A stretch of DNA of 64,000 bases from an uncultured Lachnospiraceae bacterium (GCA_945919075.1 CAMEIX010000001.1:1-64000), one strand, 5' to 3'. Counted from the stretch's first letter, positions 16,739 to 27,234 are shown. Made by a program: numbers and translations. Notes: generated by a model not told the origin, from the sequence alone.

Positions 16739-18103
16739 ATGATTAACTTATATGAAGTTGTGGAAACAAACAATATGATAGAGAAGGAAAATCTGGATGT
16801 TAGAACCATTACCCTTGGCATCAGCCTTCTTGACTGTATTGATGAAAATTTAGAACGTCTGAATGAAAAGATATATACGAAGATTTATGAGGCTGCAAAA
16901 GACCTTGTAAAAACCGGTGAAGAAATTTCCAGGGAATTTGGTATTCCCATTGTAAATAAGAGAATTTCCGTTACTCCCATTGCTTTGGTAGGCGGGGCAG
17001 CCTGCAAGACCGTAGAAGACTTTGCAAGTATTGCAAAGACCTTAGATAAGGTGGCACACGAGGTTGGGGTGAACTTTATTGGGGGATACTCCGCACTTGT
17101 AAGTAAAGGAATGACAAAGGCGGATGAACTTTTAATCCGTTCCATTCCGCTAGCATTATCCTCCACTGAAAGAGTCTGCAGTTCCGTGAATTTAGGTTCC
17201 ACCCGTACCGGAATCAATATGGATGCGGTAAGACTTATGGGCGAAATGATTAAACAGACCGCCGAATATACCAAAGAGGATGATTCTTTGGGTTGTGCAA
17301 AACTGGTGGTATTCTGTAATGCTCCCGATGATAACCCTTTTATGGCAGGTGCATTCCATGGGGTTACGGAGGCTGATAAGATTATCAATGTAGGGGTCAG
17401 CGGACCCGGCGTTGTGAAGACCGCACTGGAAAAAGTGCGTGGAGAAAGTTTTGAGGTGCTTTGTGAAACCATTAAAAAGACTGCGTTTAAAGTAACCCGT
17501 GTGGGTCAGCTTGTTGCAAAAGAGGCATCCAAGATGTTAGGGGTTCCTTTTGGTATCGTAGATTTATCCCTTGCACCTACCCCTGCAATCGGCGACAGTG
17601 TGGCAGATATTCTGTGTGAAATCGGATTGGAATATGCAGGTGCTCCCGGTACTACAGCAGCGCTTGCTCTTTTGAACGATCAGGTTAAGAAGGGCGGCGT
17701 TATGGCATCCTCCTATGTGGGAGGTCTCTCCGGTGCTTTCATACCCGTAAGTGAGGACCAGGGTATGATTGATGCGGTTATGGCAGGAGCATTGACCCTT
17801 GAAAAATTGGAGGCCATGACCTGTGTATGTTCTGTGGGACTTGATATGATTGCTATTCCCGGAGATACCAAATCAACCACCATTTCCGGAATTATTGCAG
17901 ATGAAATGGCTATCGGTATGGTAAACCAGAAGACTACCGCAGTCCGTATTATTCCGGTTATCGGAAAGGGAGTCGGAGAAAAAGTAGAATTTGGCGGACT
18001 TTTGGGATATGCACCGATTATGCCTGTTAATTCTTTCTCCTGCGATGCGTTTGTAAACCGTCCCGGCAGAATTCCGGCACCTATCCATAGCTTTAAGAAT
18101 TAG
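16739..18103 (+). CDS. DUF711/UPF0210 family protein
   Basis: A 454-residue protein of the UPF0210 (DUF711) family, which has a fold related to glycyl-radical (PFL-like) proteins but no assigned reaction. It contains glycine- and alanine-rich segments such as [12 protein letters not shown] and [12 protein letters not shown] and ends in [15 protein letters not shown], typical of the family. It follows the ACT gene and probably forms a two-gene unit with it. It converges on tmcAL with only 16 bases between, and no terminator hairpin was seen there. Confidence 0.88.
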   Translation: MINLYEVVETNNMIEKENLDVRTITLGISLLDCIDENLERLNEKIYTKIYEAAKDLVKTGEEISREFGIPIVNKRISVTPIALVGGAACKTVEDFASIAKTLDKVAHEVGVNFIGGYSALVSKGMTKADELLIRSIPLALSSTERVCSSVNLGSTRTGINMDAVRLMGEMIKQTAEYTKEDDSLGCAKLVVFCNAPDDNPFMAGAFHGVTEADKIINVGVSGPGVVKTALEKVRGESFEVLCETIKKTAFKVTRVGQLVAKEASKMLGVPFGIVDLSLAPTPAIGDSVADILCEIGLEYAGAPGTTAALALLNDQVKKGGVMASSYVGGLSGAFIPVSEDQGMIDAVMAGALTLEKLEAMTCVCSVGLDMIAIPGDTKSTTISGIIADEMAIGMVNQKTTAVRIIPVIGKGVGEKVEFGGLLGYAPIMPVNSFSCDAFVNRPGRIPAPIHSFKN

Positions 18104-18119
18104 TGACTACAATTATCAT

Positions 18120-19349
18120 TTAGATTTTAATCAGTTTGCGGCTGAACTCATTTTGCATGGTTTGGCCGCTTTTTGCTGTCTTTACCGCTTCGTATATGTG
18201 TGAAGCACGAATATCCGTTTCCAACATCTTACGTCCAAATTCCGATAAATCATTTTTTACTTCCGAAAGCTGGCATAGAAGCGGACAGGCATGAAATCCG
18301 GGCTCCTTGAATAAACCCTTCGCTTCTTCCCGAAATCCCAGTACATGATAATAACAGGGATTCTTTAATTCCATTGCTTTTTTAACATTCTCCTTTGTTA
18401 TATCAAGAAGAATATGAAGAAGCGCCCTGTGAATCCGTGCCATGGTAATATCTTTGGATTTTAAGTGGTTCTCTGAAAAGTCAGAAATGGATGTAAAATG
18501 GTACAGATTATTTCTGATTTTTTGAGCCAGACTATCTGACACATCGGAATATCCGGTAAGATTTGAGGCATCGGTATTGAGTAATTTATAAAATAAAAGG
18601 GTAGAAAAATCATCCTGAAAAAGGAGTGCATGGTCTTTGGACGCATGCTTTAGTACCTCACAGGTATCCTTGGGAACGAAATGGGTAATGGATAAACTGC
18701 CGGAGTGGAGATTCTGTCGGATAGCGTCGGCAGACGCAAAGGAGTTTTCCGGTAATTCTTTATCCAGATAATGACTGCCTTCCCGTTTTACGGGGAAGAC
18801 GGACATGGGACTTTTTAGTTTTCGGAGCGCTTTCATATATTCCAGTCCGAGAATGGTATTGGGCATGGACAGAAGAGCCAGTTCTTCTTCCTTTAAGGAA
18901 TAACAGCAAGAAAGGGCGTTTAAGCGTGCTGCCGGAAAGGTCATTCCTTCTTTTAATCCTTGATTCAGGGCTTTTTTGTAGGAAACAGATTCCTTCAGAC
19001 AATTCTCGGAAAGGGAAGAAAGGAGTGACAGATCATCCGTTTCACATCCGAAACTTATGGCAGATGTTCCGAGACTTTGCAATAGCATTACAGCACCGTA
19101 TGCAAATATTTCGGCACTTGCGGTAGCATATACGGTTGGAAGTTCTAACACCAGATCAGCACCGTTATTTAAAGCGTTTTTGGTACGTTCATATTTATCG
19201 ATGATGCCAGGAATACCGCGCTGGGTAAAATTCCCGCTCATGACAATGACAGCGTAATCCGCACCGCTTAATTCTTTGGCCCGTTTTATCTGATACGCAT
19301 GTCCATTATGAAAGGGATTGTATTCTGCAATAATACCAACTGTTTTCAT
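18120..19349 (-). CDS. tmcAL: tRNA(Met) cytidine acetate ligase (YlbM family)
   Basis: A 409-residue nucleotidyltransferase-fold protein. The family member TmcAL of Bacillus uses acetate and ATP to make N4-acetylcytidine at the wobble position of elongator tRNA-Met. The signature EYNPFHNGH (residues 9-17) is the HxGH-type nucleotide motif, followed by VMSGNFTQRG and DLVLELPTVYA. The start is ATG 19349 with AAGGAGATATC in front. It is divergent from pta-ackA. The neighbourhood fits an acetate-linked role, but this is positional only. Confidence 0.9.
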   Translation of the reverse strand: MKTVGIIAEYNPFHNGHAYQIKRAKELSGADYAVIVMSGNFTQRGIPGIIDKYERTKNALNNGADLVLELPTVYATASAEIFAYGAVMLLQSLGTSAISFGCETDDLSLLSSLSENCLKESVSYKKALNQGLKEGMTFPAARLNALSCCYSLKEEELALLSMPNTILGLEYMKALRKLKSPMSVFPVKREGSHYLDKELPENSFASADAIRQNLHSGSLSITHFVPKDTCEVLKHASKDHALLFQDDFSTLLFYKLLNTDASNLTGYSDVSDSLAQKIRNNLYHFTSISDFSENHLKSKDITMARIHRALLHILLDITKENVKKAMELKNPCYYHVLGFREEAKGLFKEPGFHACPLLCQLSEVKNDLSEFGRKMLETDIRASHIYEAVKTAKSGQTMQNEFSRKLIKI

Positions 19350-19358
19350 GATATCTCC

Positions 19359-19386
19359 TTGAAAAAAAATCTGTTTTTAGTATAAT
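19359..19386 (+). promoter_or_regulatory. Promoter of pta-ackA
   Basis: TTGAAA (19359-19364), 16 bases and a perfect TATAAT (19381-19386). It lies immediately upstream of the divergent tmcAL start, so the two regulatory regions overlap. Confidence 0.75.
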
Positions 19387-19435
19387 ATATTTTGGATGAT
19401 TTGCATAGAAAAAATGCACAGGAAGGGAGACTACC

Positions 19436-20437
19436 ATGTCTTATATTGATTTAATTAAAGATAGAGCAAAAGTAGATAAAAAAACAATTGTATTACCCGA
19501 GTCCAATGACAAAAGAACCTTAATTGCGGCTGCCAAAATTATGGAAGAAAAAATTGCCAATATCATCATGATCGGGGATGAAGAAAAGATTATGGATGGT
19601 GCCGGATGGCTGGAAGTGGATCTTAGCGGTGTTCAGATTGTGAATCCCAAAACAACGGACAAGCTGGAAAACTATGTAAATTTGCTTTATGAAACCCGTA
19701 AAGCTAAAGGCATGACACCGGAAAAAGCAAGAGAAATTCTCTTAAATGATTATTTAACCTTCGGTATTGTGATGGTTAAGAATAATGATGCAGACGGCAT
19801 GGTGGCAGGTGCCTGCCATTCTACGGCAGATACCCTTCGCCCCGCACTTCAGATATTAAAGACAGCACCCGGTGTAAAACTGGTTTCAGCGTTCTTTATT
19901 ATGGATACGGTTATGAAGGATTTGGGTGAAAACGGAACCTTTCTTTTTGCCGACTGTGGCTTAAATCAGGATCCCACCGCAGAAGAGCTGGCTGCCATTG
20001 CCGATACTTCTTCCAGAAGCTTCAAGTCTTTAATAGGACCCAAACCGGTGATTGCCATGCTTTCCCACTCTACAAAGGGCAGTGCAAAGCATCCTCTTGT
20101 AGATAAGGTAGTGGAAGCTACCCGGATTGCAAAGGAACAGTATCCTCATCTTGTTATAGATGGAGAATTACAGCCCGATGCAGCATTGGTTCCCAGTATT
20201 GCAAAATCCAAAGCACCCGGAAGTGTGGTCGGCGGAAATGCCAATGTCATGATTTTCCCCAATCTGGATGCCGGAAATATCGGTTACAAGCTGGTGCAGA
20301 GACTGGGTAAGGCAGAAGCATACGGTCCTATGTTACAGGGTATTGCAAAGCCTGTTAATGACCTTTCCAGAGGATGCTCCTGGGAAGATATTGTGGGTGT
20401 TGTAGCACTTACAGCAGTACAGGCTCAGCTTGTCTGA
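19436..20437 (+). CDS. pta: Phosphate acetyltransferase
   Basis: Pta, 333 residues, the short form, converts acetyl-CoA and phosphate to acetyl phosphate in the acetate fermentation pathway. Family segments seen are VLPESNDKRTL near the start, MVAGACHSTADTLRPALQ, FADCGLNQDPTAEELA and MLSHSTKGSAKH. It is followed by ackA after 55 bases. A GGAAGGGAG site precedes the ATG. Phosphotransbutyrylase is related, but the length and the ackA partner favour Pta. Confidence 0.95.
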   Translation: MSYIDLIKDRAKVDKKTIVLPESNDKRTLIAAAKIMEEKIANIIMIGDEEKIMDGAGWLEVDLSGVQIVNPKTTDKLENYVNLLYETRKAKGMTPEKAREILLNDYLTFGIVMVKNNDADGMVAGACHSTADTLRPALQILKTAPGVKLVSAFFIMDTVMKDLGENGTFLFADCGLNQDPTAEELAAIADTSSRSFKSLIGPKPVIAMLSHSTKGSAKHPLVDKVVEATRIAKEQYPHLVIDGELQPDAALVPSIAKSKAPGSVVGGNANVMIFPNLDAGNIGYKLVQRLGKAEAYGPMLQGIAKPVNDLSRGCSWEDIVGVVALTAVQAQLV

Positions 20438-20492
20438 GAATTTATATGTTTATAAATACATATCAGGAAATCATGATAGGAGAAAAGTGGTT

Positions 20493-21692
20493 ATGAATAT
20501 CTTAGTTATTAATTGTGGAAGTTCTTCATTGAAATTTCAGTTAATCGATTCAGAAAATGAAAAATGGATTGCAAAAGGTATCTGTGAAAGAATCGGTATT
20601 GACGGAAGCCGTATCGTATATACCCCTGCCGGCGGAGATAAAGAAGTTACGGAATCCGTTATGGTAAATCATACTGATGCCATCCGCCTTGTTTTGGATG
20701 CACTTACCAATGAGAAAACCGGTGTAGTAAAAGACTTAAGTGAAATTGGTGCCGTGGGACACAGAATTGTTCACGGCGGTGAAAAGTTTTCGAAAGCAAC
20801 CAATATTGATGAGGAAGTATTGAAAGCAATTGAAGAATGCAATGACCTTGCTCCTCTTCACAATCCTGCCAACCTGATTGGAATCCGTGCCTGTAAGGAA
20901 TTGATGCCGGATACACCCATGGTGGCTGTATTTGATACTGCATTTCATCAGACCATGCCCGAAAAGGCCTATTTATATGGTATTCCCTATGAGTATTATG
21001 AAAAATATAAAATCAGAAGATATGGGTTCCACGGAACCAGTCACGCATATGTAAGCAAGAGAGCTGCCGAGGTACTTGGAAAAAATTATGAAGATTTAAA
21101 GATTATTGTCTGCCACCTGGGAAATGGTGCCAGCGTATCTGCAGTAGACCACGGCAAATGTGTGGATACTTCCATGGGGCTGACTCCGTTGGAGGGACTG
21201 ATCATGGGAACACGTTCCGGTGACATTGATCCCGCTATTATTGAATTTATTGCGCATAGGGAAAACAAAAGCATCGATGAAATTATGGCGGTGCTTAACA
21301 AAAAGTCCGGTCTGCTTGGCATGACCAAGAATTTTTCCTCCGATTTCCGTGATTTGGAAGATGCTTACTTTAAGGACGATAAGCTGGCAATCAGTGCGGT
21401 GGAAGCATTTGCCTACCGGGTTGCAAAATATATCGGAGCATATACAGCAGCCATGAACGGCGTTGATGTAATCTGCTTTACGGCCGGAGTGGGTGAAAAT
21501 GCCGCATTCTTAAGAAGTATCATCTGTAATAATTATCTGGGATATCTGGGCGTTGAAATTGATGAAGAGTTAAATTCGAAAAGAGGGGAGGATATTGCTA
21601 TCACCACCCCTGATTCCAAGACAATCGCTATGGTAATTCCTACCAATGAAGAACTTGCGATTGCAAGGGAAACCTGCGCACTTTGCAAGTAA
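20493..21692 (+). CDS. ackA: Acetate kinase
   Basis: AckA, 399 residues, makes ATP and acetate from acetyl phosphate and ADP. N-terminal LVINCGSSSLKFQ is the first phosphate loop of the ASKHA fold; HRIVHGGEKF, HGTSHAYVSKRAAE and FTAGVGENAAFLR are family motifs. The frame extends upstream to 20430, into pta, but ATG 20493 with AGGAG before it gives the exact family N-terminus. A bidirectional terminator follows. The yceD-rpmF genes that often follow ackA in relatives are not here. Confidence 0.97.
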   Translation: MNILVINCGSSSLKFQLIDSENEKWIAKGICERIGIDGSRIVYTPAGGDKEVTESVMVNHTDAIRLVLDALTNEKTGVVKDLSEIGAVGHRIVHGGEKFSKATNIDEEVLKAIEECNDLAPLHNPANLIGIRACKELMPDTPMVAVFDTAFHQTMPEKAYLYGIPYEYYEKYKIRRYGFHGTSHAYVSKRAAEVLGKNYEDLKIIVCHLGNGASVSAVDHGKCVDTSMGLTPLEGLIMGTRSGDIDPAIIEFIAHRENKSIDEIMAVLNKKSGLLGMTKNFSSDFRDLEDAYFKDDKLAISAVEAFAYRVAKYIGAYTAAMNGVDVICFTAGVGENAAFLRSIICNNYLGYLGVEIDEELNSKRGEDIAITTPDSKTIAMVIPTNEELAIARETCALCK

Positions 21693-21729
21693 ATCTTTGT
21701 CTTACGGAGAGTTGGTTCCAATATGAGAA

Positions 21730-21768
21730 AAACCCGTACATTCTTTTGAGAATGCACGGGTTTCTTTT
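21730..21768. terminator. Bidirectional terminator between ackA and the lipoprotein gene
   Basis: Stem AAACCCGT / ACGGGTTT (21730-21737 with 21756-21763) continues, after one A-C mismatch, with CATTC / GAATG and a six-base loop. T runs lie on both sides in the two directions. It overlaps the stop codon of the convergent lipoprotein gene. Confidence 0.85.
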
Positions 21769-22237
21769 AATCAACCGTTTCGATATGCACATTATAATCC
21801 GTAATTTCCTTACCTTGAATGAGCTGCAGTATGATATTCATACGTTTGCAAGCTCTTTCATAATTCTCACGGGCGTAACTTTCCGTGTATTCATTGTATC
21901 CGTTATTGGAATATGCTTCATGATAAGAGGAAACGGCAGTGGTCATATAAGAAGAAGCCTCATCAGCCAGTGGTTCAATATAGTCAAATTCTTCCGGTGC
22001 ATCAATTTCTGCAAAAACCTTGAAACACTGGTCTAACTGATCCAGATAACCCAAAAGTTCTTTTGTGGCATTTTCGCTTGTTCCGTCTATACTGTTGATT
22101 GCATCATCCAGACGCTTTACTTCATCACAGAAACTATTGACATCATTTTCAAATTTGGAAGCTTTGGGGTCTTCTCCGCATCCGGAAAATGTTAATATCG
22201 AAAGCATGGCGAGCAGACAAATAATTGTTCGTTTCAT
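21767..22237 (-). CDS. Putative lipoprotein of unknown function
   Basis: A 156-residue protein with a lipoprotein signal peptide: positively charged start MKR, hydrophobic core and lipobox FSGC with Cys20 as the predicted lipidated residue. The mature part is acidic and mostly helical, with many Tyr and Glu. No enzymatic motif is visible. A strong AAGGAGG site lies before the ATG. It is monocistronic on the minus strand, converging with ackA. Function unknown. Confidence 0.8.
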   Translation of the reverse strand: MKRTIICLLAMLSILTFSGCGEDPKASKFENDVNSFCDEVKRLDDAINSIDGTSENATKELLGYLDQLDQCFKVFAEIDAPEEFDYIEPLADEASSYMTTAVSSYHEAYSNNGYNEYTESYARENYERACKRMNIILQLIQGKEITDYNVHIETVD

Positions 22238-22250
22238 GCAAAAATCCTCC

Positions 22251-22268
22251 TTGTTATGTTCATAACAA
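22251..22268 (-). promoter_or_regulatory. Palindrome at the transcription start of the lipoprotein gene
   Basis: TTGTTATG-TT-CATAACAA has perfect 8-base arms. A minus-strand TATGAT -10 box lies just upstream at 22278-22273, so the predicted start falls inside the palindrome. The last bases of one arm run into the AAGGAGG ribosome site. It could be an operator or a hairpin at the very 5' end of the mRNA. Confidence 0.55.
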
Positions 22269-22394
22269 ATCTATCATACTTTACCCGGGAAAGCAAGAAT
22301 GTGTTTTGCTTGCATTTCTTAAGAATTAAGATAGACATTATCTATACTATTTCATATATTACATATATTATACGGAAATATTTATGCAAATAAT

Positions 22395-22423
22395 TTGATT
22401 TTAATAAAGTGATGTGGTAAAAT
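22395..22423 (+). promoter_or_regulatory. Promoter of ilvB
   Basis: TTGATT (22395-22400), 17 bases and TAAAAT (22418-22423) preceded by TGG, an extended -10. The start near 22430 gives a leader of about 28 bases, too short for a T-box or attenuator. Confidence 0.75.
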
Positions 22424-22458
22424 ATGATGAATTTAGTGAGAAAACAGGAGGATTAAAA

Positions 22459-24072
22459 ATGAACGGAGCAGATGCCATCATAAAATGTCTGAGTGCAGAA
22501 GGGGTGAAAGTAGTATTTGGTTATCCCGGAGTCGCAATCTGCCCTTTTTATAATAGTATTTTACAGTCCGATATTCAGACTGTTTTAGTCAGAACCGAAC
22601 AGAATGCTGCCCATGCTGCCAGCGGTATGGCACGAATGACAGGAAAACCCGGTGTTTGTGCCGTAACTAGCGGTCCCGGTGCTACCAATGTCATTACCGG
22701 TATTGCGACTGCTTTTGCAGACAGTATTCCATTAATCGTAATCACCGGTCAGGTTAATTCCGAACTTCTCGGAAGTGATGTATTTCAGGAAGCGGATATT
22801 ACAGGTGCCGTGGAATCCTTTGTAAAATACAGTTATCTGGTAAAAAATGTACAGGATATTCCCCGTATTTTTAAGGAGGCCTTCCATATTGCCAACACAG
22901 GACGAAAAGGCCCCGTTCTGATTGATGTTCCGATTGATATTCAGAATGCTTCCGTTAAAAGTTTCTCCTATCCGGAAGAAGTCAGTTTAAGAACCTACAA
23001 GCCTACCGTGAAAGGGCATGTGGTACAGATTAAAAAGGTAATTAAAGAGCTGGAAAAGGCAAAAAAGCCGATTATCTGTGCCGGTGGCGGTGTATTGCTC
23101 AGTAACGCAGAAGAAAATCTTCGGCTTTTTGCAGAAAAGCATAATATTCCTGTAGTTTCCACCATGATGGGCATTGGAGTAATGCCGACTAAACATCCTC
23201 TTTATTTTGGGATGGTGGGCAACAATGGAAAAGCCTATGCGAATAAAGCAATGAACGAATCCGACCTTTTAATTATGGTAGGTGCAAGAGTTGCGGACAG
23301 AGCCGTAAGTCAGCCTGATTTAATTACACAGAATAAGATTTTGGTACATATGGATGTGGATCCTGCTGAAATCGGAAAGAATGCAGGTCCGACCATTCCT
23401 CTTGTCGGGGATGCGAAGCATATTTTTGAAGAATTCTTAAATCAGGAGTTTGAGTGTGAACATGATGACTGGCTTAAGATTTTGAATGAATATAAAGTAA
23501 GCCTTGCACCGAAAAGGAATCCGAACCCTAAGTACGTGGATCCGGCTGCATTTATCACCGAACTTTCCGAAAAGATGAAAGATGACGGAGTATATGTGGC
23601 AGACGTGGGACAGAATCAGATCTGGTCCTGCGGTTATCATATTGTAAAAGAAGGCAGATTCTTAACCAGTGGCGGAATGGGAACCATGGGATATTCCATA
23701 CCTGCGGCAATGGGAGCCAAACTTGCGGATAAGAAGAGACAGGTCATTGCAGTATGTGGGGACGGTTCCTTCCAGATGTCCATGATGGAACTGGCAACCA
23801 TTAGACAACATAATATTCCGGTTAAGATTATTGTCCTTAAGAATAACTATCTGGGGATGGTTCGTCAGTACCAGCACTTTACGTATAAGGACCAGTATTC
23901 CGTAGTAGATCTTTCGGGAAGTCCTGATCTGGAAAAACTTTCGGCAGCATATGATATCCCCTTCCTTCGTCTTAATAATATGGACAAGGTAACGGAAACC
24001 ATCGAAACATTCCTGGAAAAGGATGAAACCATGATGTTGGAATGTCTGATTGATCCCATGGACTTGGTATAA
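22459..24072 (+). CDS. ilvB: Acetolactate synthase, large subunit
   Basis: A 537-residue thiamine-diphosphate enzyme that makes 2-acetolactate or 2-aceto-2-hydroxybutyrate, the first common step to valine, leucine and isoleucine. The catalytic Glu47 is in VRTEQNAAHAASGMAR; the ThDP/Mg motif is GDGSFQMSMMELATIRQHN with KNNYLGMVRQ. The frame extends to a GTG at 22414 inside the promoter; ATG 22459 after ACAGGAGGATTAAAA is the real start. Two ilvN genes and ilvC follow, confirming the biosynthetic type. It is somewhat shorter than the usual 550-590 residues. Confidence 0.94.
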   Translation: MNGADAIIKCLSAEGVKVVFGYPGVAICPFYNSILQSDIQTVLVRTEQNAAHAASGMARMTGKPGVCAVTSGPGATNVITGIATAFADSIPLIVITGQVNSELLGSDVFQEADITGAVESFVKYSYLVKNVQDIPRIFKEAFHIANTGRKGPVLIDVPIDIQNASVKSFSYPEEVSLRTYKPTVKGHVVQIKKVIKELEKAKKPIICAGGGVLLSNAEENLRLFAEKHNIPVVSTMMGIGVMPTKHPLYFGMVGNNGKAYANKAMNESDLLIMVGARVADRAVSQPDLITQNKILVHMDVDPAEIGKNAGPTIPLVGDAKHIFEEFLNQEFECEHDDWLKILNEYKVSLAPKRNPNPKYVDPAAFITELSEKMKDDGVYVADVGQNQIWSCGYHIVKEGRFLTSGGMGTMGYSIPAAMGAKLADKKRQVIAVCGDGSFQMSMMELATIRQHNIPVKIIVLKNNYLGMVRQYQHFTYKDQYSVVDLSGSPDLEKLSAAYDIPFLRLNNMDKVTETIETFLEKDETMMLECLIDPMDLV

Positions 24073-24086
24073 CAGTGAGGTAATCT

Positions 24087-24575
24087 ATGAAGAAAATATA
24101 TTCTGTATTAGTAGAGAACCGTTCCGGTGTCCTTTGTAAAGTAGCCGGACTGTTCTCCAGAAGATGCTTTAATATTGACAGTCTTACCGTTGGAGAGACC
24201 GATGACAGTGCTGTTTCCTGTATGACGATTGTATCCAGCGGAAATGAAAGAACCATTGAACAGATTGAGAAACAATTAAATAAAAAACTGGATGTCATCA
24301 AGGTTAAAACTTTTGATGAAGAGAAAAGTATCAGCAGGGAGCTGATGTTAATTAAGGTTAAATATAATAAGAACAATCGTCGTGATATCTTGGAAACCTG
24401 TGACATGATGAAGGCACAGATTGTGGATATGTCGAAGACCCAGATGATGATTCAGGTATGTGATATTCCGGAAAAGACAAAGTTGTTTATACAGATGTTG
24501 GCCAGCATCAGCATCGTGGAAGTGGCAAGAACAGGAACCCTTGCACTTCAGAAATGTTCGGACAGTGATAACTAA
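24087..24575 (+). CDS. ilvN: Acetolactate synthase, small regulatory subunit (first copy)
   Basis: A 162-residue IlvN/IlvH-type subunit that activates the large subunit and carries valine feedback. It has an N-terminal ACT domain (YSVLVENRSGVLCKVAGLFSRR) and a C-terminal small-subunit domain ending in VEVARTGTLAL. It lies 14 bases after ilvB. Compared with the second copy at 24664 the ACT ligand loop and the C-terminal region differ clearly, so the two are diverged paralogues and may sense different ligands or serve different large subunits. Confidence 0.92.
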   Translation: MKKIYSVLVENRSGVLCKVAGLFSRRCFNIDSLTVGETDDSAVSCMTIVSSGNERTIEQIEKQLNKKLDVIKVKTFDEEKSISRELMLIKVKYNKNNRRDILETCDMMKAQIVDMSKTQMMIQVCDIPEKTKLFIQMLASISIVEVARTGTLALQKCSDSDN

Positions 24576-24607
24576 AAGTAATAATAAGTATTCCCTTATA
24601 TCATAGA

Positions 24608-24636
24608 TTGACAACCCTAAAAAGAGTTGCTATGAT
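24608..24636 (+). promoter_or_regulatory. Internal promoter before the second ilvN
   Basis: Consensus TTGACA (24608-24613), 17 bases and TATGAT (24631-24636). Predicted start near 24643, just before an AGGAGG site. An inverted repeat TATCATAG (24599-24606) / CTATGATA (24630-24637) flanks the promoter, and its right arm covers the -10 box. Confidence 0.85.
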
Positions 24637-24663
24637 AAGAAAATAGAGCAGGAGGATAAGGTT

Positions 24664-25161
24664 TTGCAGAGAAAAGTATTCCAGTTATTAGCAGATAATA
24701 CATCCGGTGTTTTGAGCAGAATTTCCGGATTATTCAGCAGAAGAGGTTATAATATTGAAAGTATCACTGCCGGTGTAACTGCAGATCCCAGATATTCCCG
24801 GATTACCATCGTGGCAAGCGGTGATGATAAGATTTTGGCACAGATTGAAAAACAGGTAGCCAAACTGGTGGATGTATGCGATGTAAAGGAATTAAAACCT
24901 GCAGAAAGTGTTTATCGTGAGCTTGCCCTGATTAAGGTTCGTGCAAAGGCAGAAGAGCGTCAGGGAGTGATTTCTCTGGCAAATGTCTTCAGAGCCAATA
25001 TCATTGATGTTTCTTCAGAAGGACTTATTGTGGAAATTACCGGAAATCAGGATAAGATTGATGCTTTCATCAAACTGTTGGAAGGCTACGAAATTCTGGA
25101 GCTTGCAAGAACCGGTATTGCGGGACTTTGCAGAGGAACGAAAAACGTCATTTGTTTATAA
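24664..25161 (+). CDS. ilvN: Acetolactate synthase, small regulatory subunit (second copy)
   Basis: A 165-residue second small subunit with an ACT domain starting FQLLADNTSGVLSRISGLFSRRGYNIESIT, which is closer to the classical IlvH sequence than the first copy, and a C-terminal domain ending LELARTGIAGLCRG. The start codon is TTG at 24664, set by AGGAGG (24650-24655) eight bases before it. It has its own strong promoter and lies 67 bases upstream of ilvC, so it can be made with ilvC independently of ilvB. Confidence 0.92.
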   Translation: MQRKVFQLLADNTSGVLSRISGLFSRRGYNIESITAGVTADPRYSRITIVASGDDKILAQIEKQVAKLVDVCDVKELKPAESVYRELALIKVRAKAEERQGVISLANVFRANIIDVSSEGLIVEITGNQDKIDAFIKLLEGYEILELARTGIAGLCRGTKNVICL

Positions 25162-25213
25162 TTTGATAACCCGAAGGGTGAAACCTTCAGATAGTTATAA
25201 ATTTTTAATTTAA

Positions 25214-26248
<1,035 letters not shown>

Positions 26249-26260
26249 TTCTACAGACTT

Positions 26261-26294
26261 AAAAAGCGTGTATCATTTTGGTACACGCTTTTTT
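26261..26294 (+). terminator. Terminator of the ilv operon
   Basis: A 12-bp stem AAAAAGCGTGTA / TACACGCTTTTT with a nine-base loop runs into six Ts. The A-rich left side also makes it usable for the convergent lysR-type gene. Confidence 0.92.
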
Positions 26295-26337
26295 CAGGTT
26301 ATCTATTGATGCGAATGGTTAGCTCATTTACAAAATG

Positions 26338-27234
26338 TTAAACCGGAGAAAACATTTGCATGAATTTTTCCATGGCAGCTGTCTTATAATTTTGCTTTCT
26401 GGTTGCAATGCCGATTTTTCTTCTGGGTATCGGTTCTGCAATGGGGAAGGGAACCAAGGAACCGTTCTTTAATTCTTTTTCCACGAAATTCTGAATTACA
26501 CAGGCAATTCCCATGCCGATTTTAGCAAAATCGATTAGTAAATCCATGGTAGTTACTTCCAAAAGCTGTTCTGGAACAATGTCCTTGGTCATCAGATATT
26601 TTTCCACATATTGTCTGGTGATATTTCTCTTATCCAATAACATCAGGGTAGCATAGGATAAGAGATCATCATTACTTTCTGCGGCAAGCGTTCTTAAATG
26701 TTCCATGTATGCGTTTGTGGTTACCAGAATATCCTGAATTTCTTCAATGGGTGTAAAGTTCAATTCACTCATACGCCCGTTTTCTCCGATAATACCGATA
26801 TCCAGTTTCCCGTTTTCCAGGCCGGCTATGGTTTCTGCGGAGGACTGGCAGAAGATGGAAACCTTGATATGGGGATTTTCTTTCATAAATTTTTTTAAGT
26901 AAGGCATCAGCATGTATTTACAAAGTGTGGTGCTGATTCCAATGGATAATTTGCCATATCCGATTTCTTTATGCATAATCAGTTGTTCTTCCCCAAGGTC
27001 AATGGCGTGAAAAGCGGTTTCAATCTGTTTGAACAGAAGTTCCCCCTCAGGAGTCAGTTTCACTCCTCTGGAATTTCGGATGAATAAGGTAACAGATAAA
27101 TTGTTTTCCAGTTTTGCCAAAGCCTTGGAAATGGCGGGTTGTGAAATGTACAGTTTTTTGGCAGCCTTGGATATATTACCGTTTAATGCGGTTTCATAAA
27201 AGATATGATAAAGGTTTAAATTCTGCTGATTCAT
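26338..27234 (-). CDS. LysR-family transcriptional regulator
   Basis: A 298-residue LysR-type regulator: winged helix-turn-helix in residues 5-64 (ISKAAKKLYISQPAISKALAKLE) and a periplasmic-binding-protein-like effector domain after about residue 90. It is divergent from leuC, 177 bases away, and convergent with ilvC. The intergenic region contains a LysR-type dyad at 27312-27326 placed to repress its own promoter and activate leuC, so a role as leucine or branched-chain regulator is likely. GAGGTAAATC precedes the ATG. The effector is unknown. Confidence 0.9.
   Translation of the reverse strand: MNQQNLNLYHIFYETALNGNISKAAKKLYISQPAISKALAKLENNLSVTLFIRNSRGVKLTPEGELLFKQIETAFHAIDLGEEQLIMHKEIGYGKLSIGISTTLCKYMLMPYLKKFMKENPHIKVSIFCQSSAETIAGLENGKLDIGIIGENGRMSELNFTPIEEIQDILVTTNAYMEHLRTLAAESNDDLLSYATLMLLDKRNITRQYVEKYLMTKDIVPEQLLEVTTMDLLIDFAKIGMGIACVIQNFVEKELKNGSLVPFPIAEPIPRRKIGIATRKQNYKTAAMEKFMQMFSPV

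Noticed and set aside
22270..22458. T-box or attenuator before ilvB
   Set aside because: The predicted leader is only about 28 bases long, and no stem with T-box consensus is present.
24608..24660. The inverted repeat before the second ilvN as a terminator
   Set aside because: The arms are separated by 23 bases and lie over the promoter; no T tract follows, so termination is unlikely.
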